NCBI GenBank assembly: GCA_017501245.1 | Contig: JAFVXI010000029.1 | Span: 1-34,467 of the forward strand | Source of the DNA: Clostridia bacterium | GTDB taxonomy: Bacteria; Bacillota; Clostridia; Oscillospirales; CAG-272 | Direction: 5' to 3' | Length of the DNA: 34,467 bases | In this document: positions 7,932-14,686 of the stretch, piece after piece | Layout: each line of letters starts with the position of its first letter | Position numbering within the stretch: the first letter of the stretch is position 1 | Made by a program: the position numbers and the translations under genes | Notes under the pieces: model-generated | What the model saw: only the letters and a program-made list of their open reading frames with translations | Database searches by the model: none | What the model was told of the DNA's origin: nothing

Positions 7932-7960
7932 ATTTTACCATATCTATGGTAACAAGTCAA
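7932..7960 (-). promoter_or_regulatory. pflBA promoter with embedded palindromic operator
   Basis: TTGACT (7960-7955) and TAAAAT (7937-7932) are separated by 17 bp on the minus strand. The spacer and -10 contain a perfect 8-bp inverted repeat, TTACCATA-GA-TATGGTAA (7952-7935). A bound protein there would block polymerase. The half-site does not match the Rex or FNR/CRP consensus sequences. Confidence 0.75.
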
Positions 7961-7971
7961 GTATCGGGGCG

Positions 7972-8009
7972 AAAAAATGGCGATTTACGTAAAAAAAACG
8001 TAAATCGCC
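7972..8009 (-). terminator. Terminator of the methyltransferase-like gene
   Basis: An 11-bp perfect stem ggcgatttacg / cgtaaatcgcc (7979-8009) is followed on the minus strand by A and six U. It ends 12 bases before the pflB -35 box, so it insulates that promoter. Confidence 0.85.
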
Positions 8010-8017
8010 GGATAATC

Positions 8018-9019
8018 TTATACATTCTTTATAAATCCGATAAGCTCCTCGTAGCTCGAAAAATTCCGCCCGAGACCAAGCTCGATTATGTCCTTTGCGG
8101 CTCCGTAGCGCTCGGCTCTGCATCTCGAGATAAGGAAGTTTTCGATCCAGTAATAAAAGCTCGTATTCGGCGAAAGATGCTCGAGAGCCTTCATGCGCCT
8201 ATACATCGGAGCGCCGTCCGAGGCGTCGCGCCAGGTGTCAACGAAGGCGATGTCAAAGCCCTCGCTTGGCATAACCCCCTCGGCATAATCAAATGCGTCT
8301 GCCTCGACGAGCCTCACCTTTTCCGGATGCTCAAACTGCGGGAGTATATGCTCCTTGAACAGCCTTATGATGTCCGGGCTCTTCTCCACGACCGTGATGC
8401 TCTCGACCTCCGGCTTCCTCTGGCACATATATGCGTAGTAGCCGAGCCCAAGTCCGAAGGTCACGACCTTTCCCCTTGCGGCGGCGATTGCCTCCTCGCA
8501 GGTGTCCAGGTCAACAGGGGTCAAGGTCATCCACTCGTTACCGTCCTCCAGGACGGCAGGGAAGTGAAACTCCTCGGCGAAGAAGCCGAGCGGAGGCACC
8601 TCCTTCATATCCTCATAGATTTCGATATCGTTGCAGATAACTCCGCGATAGGCGGGGTAGGTCTCCAGGCGATACTCCCATGCGCCGTCCTTCAGGTCGC
8701 TTATCCTTATGTTTTTATAGTAGGGATCCTCCGTGTATTTTTTAGGATCCAAAATACGCACGGAGGGCGTTAGATAGTCTTTGATCAGCGCACGGTCCTC
8801 AGCGCCGTTATCAACGTCCAGCCCGAACGCCTCGGCAAGGATGGCAACTATCGCCTCCTTGACAGTCAGCGAGCCGTCCTCGGTCAGCAGCTCTATCATC
8901 TCTGAGGTGATAAGCTCGGGGCAATTATCTAAATAAGCCGCATAAAGCTGTGTGATCCTGAAATTGCGCCGGAATATCATTTCGGTGTGTCCGAAAAGCG
9001 CATTATCCCTATCGGTCAT
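8018..9019 (-). CDS. SAM-dependent methyltransferase-fold protein
   Basis: The 333-residue protein has an N-terminal domain of about 180 residues without a recognised motif, then a Rossmann-like class I methyltransferase core. Motif I is VVTFGLGLGYYAYM near residues 187-200. Motif II is SITVVEKSPDIIRLF, with the acidic residue at the end of strand 2. VRLVEADAFDYA and FDIAFVDTWRDA follow. The arrangement resembles spermidine-synthase-like proteins, but no catalytic signature for a substrate is seen. ATG 9019 has a GAGGAGGGG ribosome site. The gene stands alone between promoter regions and ends in its own terminator. The substrate is unknown. Confidence 0.7.
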   Translation of the reverse strand: MTDRDNALFGHTEMIFRRNFRITQLYAAYLDNCPELITSEMIELLTEDGSLTVKEAIVAILAEAFGLDVDNGAEDRALIKDYLTPSVRILDPKKYTEDPYYKNIRISDLKDGAWEYRLETYPAYRGVICNDIEIYEDMKEVPPLGFFAEEFHFPAVLEDGNEWMTLTPVDLDTCEEAIAAARGKVVTFGLGLGYYAYMCQRKPEVESITVVEKSPDIIRLFKEHILPQFEHPEKVRLVEADAFDYAEGVMPSEGFDIAFVDTWRDASDGAPMYRRMKALEHLSPNTSFYYWIENFLISRCRAERYGAAKDIIELGLGRNFSSYEELIGFIKNV

Positions 9020-9164
9020 ATCTGCCCCTCCTCTGCCTTGTTTTATACAAAGATTATACCCGAAAGAGAGGTTAAAGTCAATATCAGCATAGGGAAATAG
9101 CGAAAAAACAGAGGCCGTGATATGCCCCGCACCTCGTGCGTGCGCATATTAAAAATTAAATAAC

Positions 9165-9193
9165 TTGACACGCACCCTAAAATAATGTATCAT
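9165..9193 (+). promoter_or_regulatory. Sigma-A promoter for the esterase-acyltransferase unit
   Basis: TTGACA (9165-9170) and TATCAT (9188-9193) are separated by 17 bp, with TG just before the -10. It lies 43 bases before the ATG at 9237. Confidence 0.7.
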
Positions 9194-9236
9194 ATAGAAT
9201 GTAAAAGTATGACGAAAACCCGAAACGGAAGCACGA

Positions 9237-11480
9237 ATGAAGCTATTAGATAAATTCATCCGCTCACAGCTTGAGCTAACGAAAAATATGGGAGACGGCA
9301 CGACCCTTGAGTCGTCGAGATCCCTTCATAGTAAGGTCGGCAAGCTGATGCATTTCTCTCGCAGGAAGGACGTTGTCGTGATCGACGGCTATATCACCGA
9401 GCCCGAGTGCGCACTTATGGTGCCCAGGGATGAGCTGAGAGGAGGAGCCATTATCTACCTTCACGGAGGCGGCTACGTATGCGGCGATATTGACGCAGCC
9501 AAGGGATATGCAGCGGTTTTGTGCGCCGAATGCGGTATGAAGGTTGTCTGCGTTGAGTATCGCTTGGCACCGGAGAACCCATATCCTGCCGCACTCGACG
9601 ATGCTCTTGCGGCTTATAAAAAGGTTATAGAGCTTGGCACGTCGCCGGATAGGATAATCCTTGCGGGCGACAGTGCGGGCGGCGGAATGGCTTACGCACT
9701 CACTCTGCGGCTGAAGGCGGAGGGCATAGCCCTGCCTGCCGGTATTATTGCGATCTCTCCGTGGTGTGACCTCACCCTGAGTGGCGATAGCTATAAGGAA
9801 AACAGGGATAAGGATCCCGCTCTCACGATAGATAAGCTTGTTTTCTACACCGACTGCTACGTCGGTCAGAGCTATTGCTCGTCAAATAAGGGAGCTAATT
9901 CCTCGAAGCATTCATCAGTAGTAAGAGACCCCGAGCTTGAAAAACTCAAGGTCATCCCCGAGGTGTCGCCGCTATTCGGTGACCTTTCGGATATGCCGCC
10001 CTCCCTGATTTTTGCGGGAGGTGACGAGCTTCTTCTCTCGGATGCCAAGGCTCTTTCTGAAAAGCTTAAGGCGTCGGGCTGTGATGTCGAGCTTGTCGTC
10101 AGACAGGAGATGTGGCACGACTACGTGCTTTACTCCTTGAAGCGCTTCAAGGGCGATTACGATATGATGAACTCCTTCATCAGGCGTGTTTTACCTCGTG
10201 GCAACGAGCGAAAGCTCAAATGGATGCATATAGACAATCAGGGCAAGATCTATCCCGCCAGCAGGACGTCGAGGTGGAACAACACCTACAGGCTGTCTAT
10301 GACGCTTACCGAGGAGGTCGACCGTGAGATACTGCAATCTGCACTTGACGTAACGGTGAGGCGTTTCCCGTCGATCGCCGTTCGCCTGAGGCGGGGCGTT
10401 TTCTGGTATTATTTGCAGGAAATTCCACACGCCCCCGAGGTAAAGGATGAATTTGCCTATCCTCTCGTGCGTATGCCCTTCGATGATATAAGGCACTGTG
10501 CCTTCCGTGTCGTCGTGTATAAGAACAGGATAGCCTGTGAATTCTTCCACGCTCTTACCGATGGAAACGGCGCTCTCGTCTTCCTTAAAACTCTCGTAGC
10601 CGAATATCTTGAGGAGCGCTACGGAATTCATATAGAGCCTACGGACGGCGTCCTCGATAGGCTTGAGGAGCCTAAGGAGGAGGAATACCGCGACCGGTTC
10701 CCGGATTTCAAGGGACCCGTGTCAAAATCCAGGCAGGACACCGACTCCTACCGTATCCACGGCACCTACGAGGAGGACGGCTTCTGTCATCTGACGACCT
10801 TCTTACTTGATCCCGGCGAGCTTGTTGATCTGGCACACGAGAACGAAGTTACGGTAACTACTGTTCTTGCGGCTGCGATGACGATGGCGGCAATAAGACT
10901 TCAAAACGAGGATAAAGTAAATAAAAGGTGTCAAAAAGAGATAAAAGTGCTTATCCCCTGTGATCTCAGGCGCATTTTTGGCGTCGACAGCATGCGAAAC
11001 TTTATGATGTATGCGACTCCCGGCATAGACCCAAGGCTTGGTGAATATACCTTCGCTGAGCTAGCGTCGATAATTCATAAAAAGGTGCAGCTCGAATTGA
11101 CGGAGAAGAACCTCAGAGCGATGATAAGCACGAACGTTAAGGATGAGGAGAATATGTTCAATAAGATAGCGCCGCTCTTCTTAAAGAACATAGTGATGAA
11201 GTTCTTCTTCCTTCTCTTCGGAGAGAAGAAGTCGACCTTGACTCTGTCAAATCTTGGTGTAATAAAGCTGCCCGAGACTATGAGAAAGTACGTCAGCCGT
11301 GTCGATTTTATCCTTGGAACTCAGGCATCCGGTCCGTATAACGCCGGCGTGGTTTCCTATAACGGAACGCTTAACCTGAGCATTATCAGAAATATCAAGG
11401 AACCCAGACTTGAGCGTGAGCTGTACCGTGTTCTTCGCGAGATAGGCGTACACGTTAAGGTCGAAAGTAATGAGAGGTAA
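9237..11480 (+). CDS. Fusion: HSL-family esterase + alcohol acyltransferase-like domain
   Basis: The 747-residue protein joins two enzymes. Residues 1-320 form a hormone-sensitive-lipase-type alpha/beta hydrolase: oxyanion motif HGGG at 76-79, Ser146 in GDSAGG, Asp263 in GGDELL and His294 in WHDYV. Residues 330-747 resemble condensation/WS-DGAT/PapA5-type acyltransferases. They carry the HxxxD active site His438-Asp442 (HALTDGNG), an arginine-bearing strand PCDLRRIFG, and LSNLGVIKLP near the end. All residues of both active sites are present. No signal peptide or ribosome site at the junction is seen, so a true single polypeptide is likely. The substrate is unknown; transfer and hydrolysis of the same acyl group is conceivable. 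The zinc-ribbon membrane protein starts 3 bases after its stop. Confidence 0.85.
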   Translation: MKLLDKFIRSQLELTKNMGDGTTLESSRSLHSKVGKLMHFSRRKDVVVIDGYITEPECALMVPRDELRGGAIIYLHGGGYVCGDIDAAKGYAAVLCAECGMKVVCVEYRLAPENPYPAALDDALAAYKKVIELGTSPDRIILAGDSAGGGMAYALTLRLKAEGIALPAGIIAISPWCDLTLSGDSYKENRDKDPALTIDKLVFYTDCYVGQSYCSSNKGANSSKHSSVVRDPELEKLKVIPEVSPLFGDLSDMPPSLIFAGGDELLLSDAKALSEKLKASGCDVELVVRQEMWHDYVLYSLKRFKGDYDMMNSFIRRVLPRGNERKLKWMHIDNQGKIYPASRTSRWNNTYRLSMTLTEEVDREILQSALDVTVRRFPSIAVRLRRGVFWYYLQEIPHAPEVKDEFAYPLVRMPFDDIRHCAFRVVVYKNRIACEFFHALTDGNGALVFLKTLVAEYLEERYGIHIEPTDGVLDRLEEPKEEEYRDRFPDFKGPVSKSRQDTDSYRIHGTYEEDGFCHLTTFLLDPGELVDLAHENEVTVTTVLAAAMTMAAIRLQNEDKVNKRCQKEIKVLIPCDLRRIFGVDSMRNFMMYATPGIDPRLGEYTFAELASIIHKKVQLELTEKNLRAMISTNVKDEENMFNKIAPLFLKNIVMKFFFLLFGEKKSTLTLSNLGVIKLPETMRKYVSRVDFILGTQASGPYNAGVVSYNGTLNLSIIRNIKEPRLERELYRVLREIGVHVKVESNER

Positions 11481-11483
11481 TCT

Positions 11484-12176
11484 ATGTATTGTGTAAAATG
11501 TGGGGTCGAGCTTGCGGATAGCGAGCATAAGTGCCCACTATGTATGACTCCGGTATATTTCCCGGAGCTTAAAGGCGAAAAGGAGCGCCCATACCCCGAG
11601 GCGCTGCCTGTCGAGGAAAAGGTGAATCTCAGAGGCTTAAACTTTATTTTAACCTTCGCCGTCATTCTTGCGGGGGTCATCTCAGTCGTCGCTGACGTTA
11701 ACACGGGTGCGGGCTTCTCTTGGTCGGGGCTTGTGGTTGGTGCGCTGATCCAGCTGTATATCACCTTAGTTTTCCCGCTTTGGTTCGTTCGCCGTTCTCC
11801 CTCGATCTTCGTGCCCGTCTCCTTTGCATGGTGTGCCGTATATCTTTTGTATATCTGTATCTATACGGGCGGAGACTGGTATCTCACCCTTGCGCTACCC
11901 GTGCTTGGAGGCTTTGCCCTGATCTGCACGGCCGTTACCACTCTTATCTACTATATCAAGAGGGGATATCTCTACATCTTCGGCGGCGCCTCAATTGCGC
12001 TCGGCGCACTCTGCATTTTGATAGAGTGGCTCCTGCACGTAACCTTCACACTCCCCGTGCATCATATCTGGAGCCCCTATCCGGCTATAGCTCTCGGGCT
12101 TTTCGGCATTATGCTTATCGTTATAGCAATTGTCAAGCCGCTCAGAGAGTCTCTTGCACGTATTTTCGCACTTTAA
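11484..12176 (+). CDS. Zinc-ribbon membrane protein (DUF6320-like)
   Basis: The 230-residue protein starts with a zinc ribbon (MYCVKCGVEL ... HKCPLCMTPVYFP; two CxxC knuckles within residues 3-21). A short linker is followed by about six or seven hydrophobic helices from residue 52 to the end. The last residues are basic (VKPLRESLARIFAL). It resembles proteins I know as DUF6320, which occur beside alcohol-acyltransferase-like genes in Clostridia; this is recalled, not searched. Its start lies 3 bases after the esterase-acyltransferase stop, and the GAGAGG of that gene's end serves as ribosome site. The two probably form one functional module at the membrane. Confidence 0.75.
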   Translation: MYCVKCGVELADSEHKCPLCMTPVYFPELKGEKERPYPEALPVEEKVNLRGLNFILTFAVILAGVISVVADVNTGAGFSWSGLVVGALIQLYITLVFPLWFVRRSPSIFVPVSFAWCAVYLLYICIYTGGDWYLTLALPVLGGFALICTAVTTLIYYIKRGYLYIFGGASIALGALCILIEWLLHVTFTLPVHHIWSPYPAIALGLFGIMLIVIAIVKPLRESLARIFAL

Positions 12177-12229
12177 TTTACATTTTCTGCGTTTTCCCCT
12201 TACCAACTCTTTAATTAAAGGAGCTTCCT

Positions 12230-14146
12230 ATGGGACTGCAAAATAAAAGGCGCCTGACGCTGATATTTATTGATTTCGGCATTATGGCGTGCGTTTACAC
12301 TTTCGCTTTCTTCCTTATGCTTTTGGCTGGAGCCGCAAATCAGGATGAGCTGTTAAAGTATTTTCTCAGCCTGCTTTTGTTTGCCGCTTGTATGTTTGGC
12401 GCAAGGCTACTACTCAGGGTGTACTCAAACGTATGGCGCTACGCTAACGCAAAGGCGTATCTCGGCATAGTTATCGCCGACGTCCTCGGCGGCATAATCG
12501 CTCTGTTTATAAGTATTTTTATCAAATATATTTTCCTTGGCGGATGGCATAGCGTCGCAATAGTGGCGATGATGACGACGGCAACCCTCGTGTCTCGCTT
12601 CGTCTATCAGCGCATACACAAGTCGGCATCCAAAGACAAGGGGGACGGGGTGAATAAGATCACCGTAGCGATCATCGGAGCGGGCCAGGTCGGTGCGCTT
12701 CTTGCAGAGGAGCTGCTATACTTCCGCGGCTCGCATTATCGTCCCGTAATGTTCGTTGATAAGAGCCGTGATAAGGTCGGCAGCCGTGTCGAGGGCATAC
12801 CGGTATACGCCGAAACCGATGACGTCTTTGAGATCATGCATTCCTACGGCGTGCAGGAGATTTTTATTGCCATCCCCCAGCTTACCTCCGACCGTGCAAG
12901 AGAGATGTTTGAGTATTATAGCCAGAGTGGCTGTAAGGTCAAGCTTTACGATTTTGCCATAGGCGCAGAGCATGGCAGTATGGAAAGTGATAAGAGAGTT
13001 ATTCGAGAGTTTAATATCGAGGATCTGCTTTTCAGAAGCTCGATAGAGGTTTTAGACGGGGCGTCCCGTGATTTCTACCGTGATAAGGTCGTTCTGATAA
13101 CGGGCGGCGGCGGATCGATCGGAAGCGAGCTTGCAAGACAGGTCGCTAAATGCTCCCCGAAGCATCTTATCATCTTCGACATTTATGAAAACAATGCTTA
13201 CGACATCGAGCAGGAGCTCTTACGCAGGTATAAGGGCGAGGTGAAGCTCAGCGTAGAAATAGGCTCGGTCAGAGATCCCGCAAGGCTTGACGCCGTATTT
13301 TCAAACTATCGCCCGGATATAGTGTTCCACGCAGCGGCTCATAAGCACGTTCCGCTTATGGAGCATAGCAACAGCGAGGCTATAAAGAACAACGTCCTAG
13401 GCACGTACAACACCGCAAACGCCGCAGAAAAGTGGGGCGCTGAGCGATTCATCCTCATCTCCACCGACAAGGCGGTCAATCCTACCAACGTAATGGGCGC
13501 ATCAAAGCGCATGTGCGAAATGGTCGTGCAGTGCCGCCGAGATAGCGACACGGTCTTCAGTGCGGTCAGATTTGGCAACGTTCTTGGCTCGAATGGATCG
13601 GTCATTCCCCTCTTTAAGCGCCAGATCGCAGCGGGTGGTCCCGTTACGGTTACGGACAAGCGTATCATCAGATACTTTATGACAATACCCGAGGCGTCCG
13701 GCCTCGTTATGCAGGCGGGTGCTATGGCGAGATGCGGCGAGCTGTTCGTGCTTGATATGGGCAAGCCGGTCAAGATCTACGATCTCGCTGAGAACGTGAT
13801 CAAGCTCTCCGGCCTTCGTCCCTACATCGATATCGAAATAGTCGAAACCGGTCTTCGCCCCGGTGAAAAGCTCTATGAGGAGCTCCTTATCAGAACCGAG
13901 GAGCTTGAAAAGACCGAGAACAACCTGATCTTCATCGAGCATGACACGCCTCTTTCCCGCACCGAAATAGAAGAAAAGCTTAAGATCCTTCGCACTGCGG
14001 TAAAGGATGCGGAGGGCGAGATTGGCGCTTTATCCATTACTGAGGCTATGAAGATGGTCGTTCCCACCTTCCATTCTCCCGACGAGGTTAATAGAACGGC
14101 AGAGGACGCCGAGGAGATGAAGAGCATAAACACTGCGAGAAGATGA
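12230..14146 (+). CDS. Membrane-anchored nucleotide-sugar 4,6-dehydratase (CapD/WbpM/PglF type)
   Basis: The 638-residue protein has four N-terminal membrane helices (about residues 10-125). A first Rossmann domain follows (IIGAGQVG near 148-155), then the catalytic short-chain dehydrogenase domain beginning with TGGGGSIGSE near 291-300. STDKA (about 410) and M422-GAS-K426 give the Met-for-Tyr active site typical of WbpM and relatives. FMTIPEA and ETGLRPGEKLYEEL are further family signatures. Such enzymes convert UDP-GlcNAc to a 4-keto-6-deoxy sugar for diacetamido sugars of surface glycans. No glycan cluster surrounds it here. The ATG at 12230 has AAAGGAG 8 bases upstream. A terminator follows at 14243. 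The precise product sugar is unknown. Confidence 0.9.
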   Translation: MGLQNKRRLTLIFIDFGIMACVYTFAFFLMLLAGAANQDELLKYFLSLLLFAACMFGARLLLRVYSNVWRYANAKAYLGIVIADVLGGIIALFISIFIKYIFLGGWHSVAIVAMMTTATLVSRFVYQRIHKSASKDKGDGVNKITVAIIGAGQVGALLAEELLYFRGSHYRPVMFVDKSRDKVGSRVEGIPVYAETDDVFEIMHSYGVQEIFIAIPQLTSDRAREMFEYYSQSGCKVKLYDFAIGAEHGSMESDKRVIREFNIEDLLFRSSIEVLDGASRDFYRDKVVLITGGGGSIGSELARQVAKCSPKHLIIFDIYENNAYDIEQELLRRYKGEVKLSVEIGSVRDPARLDAVFSNYRPDIVFHAAAHKHVPLMEHSNSEAIKNNVLGTYNTANAAEKWGAERFILISTDKAVNPTNVMGASKRMCEMVVQCRRDSDTVFSAVRFGNVLGSNGSVIPLFKRQIAAGGPVTVTDKRIIRYFMTIPEASGLVMQAGAMARCGELFVLDMGKPVKIYDLAENVIKLSGLRPYIDIEIVETGLRPGEKLYEELLIRTEELEKTENNLIFIEHDTPLSRTEIEEKLKILRTAVKDAEGEIGALSITEAMKMVVPTFHSPDEVNRTAEDAEEMKSINTARR

Positions 14147-14242
14147 TATCGAGTCTTCTATGCTTGTGTCTGTCTGATCGTATTTTATCGCTTGGTCGAT
14201 ATAGACTTTTAGCCGTATTATTCTTCCTATATATTATATAGC

Positions 14243-14285
14243 AAACAGCCACCGACAAGGATTGTCCCTTGAAGGTGGCTGTTTT
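14243..14285 (+). terminator. Terminator of the dehydratase gene
   Basis: An 11-bp stem aaacagccacc / ggtggctgttt, with a smaller inner stem gacaa/ttgtc, is followed by a short T-run. Confidence 0.8.
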
Positions 14286-14640
14286 GTGTCCTTTGAGCTT
14301 TTCTATCATCGCTTATCGACTTCAGTGGGGGAGGGAAGAATAGGTAAAGGCTTTCTACTATCTTCTATAAAGCGTTTATTGCGTCTGTCGAGGCTAATTG
14401 ACAGCCTAAACCCGGTTGCTTGTTATCACTATGCCGTTTGCGTTGAAAAAATCGTTTGACAGCCGAAGTGAAACGATGCATCGACCGCCAACGATGTCAA
14501 AAGATGGATCTGACTGCCACTGAAGTGAAAAAAGAGCCAATTGCCGCAGATGCGAAACGTTGGATAGATAATCGCTTATGCGAAAAAATGACGCAGCTTG
14601 CTACCGATAAGAAGCGTAGGGTCAAAGCTTCGGCAAAAGA
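14286..14640. repeat. Gene-free stretch with degenerate direct repeats
   Basis: I see no convincing gene here. Related segments recur: ttgacagcc at 14398, ttgacagcc-gaagtgaaa at 14456, ctgactgcc-actgaagtgaaa at 14510, then atgcgaaacg near 14550. A TTG-initiated frame (14456-14680) shows matching repeats KRCIDRQRCQKM and KRWIDNRLCEKM. It has no ribosome site and runs into the hairpin of a terminator. Possibly the eroded remains of a repeated sequence. Confidence 0.35.
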
Positions 14641-14671
14641 AAAGGGCATCTGCCGAAATTGGCAGATGCCC
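14636..14671 (-). terminator. Terminator of the repeat lipoprotein gene
   Basis: An 11-bp perfect stem gggcatctgcc / ggcagatgccc (14644-14671) is followed on the minus strand by TTTTCTTTT. It lies 15 bases after the lipoprotein stop codon. Confidence 0.8.
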
Positions 14672-14686
14672 ATATGTTAGTTTGGA

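Noticed and set aside
7935-7952. Rex or FNR site in the pflB promoter
   Set aside because: The inverted repeat has arms TTACCATA with a 2-base centre, unlike TTGTTAA-N4-TTAACAA (Rex) or TTGAT-N4-ATCAA (FNR).
9237-11480. Two separate genes read as a fusion because of a sequencing error
   Set aside because: The frame is continuous, no ribosome site precedes the Met near the junction, and the linker is short and in frame. A single protein is the simpler reading.
14456-14680. TTG-initiated 74-codon frame
   Set aside because: No ribosome site, and its end runs through the terminator stem of the neighbouring gene. Kept only as a degenerate-repeat observation.
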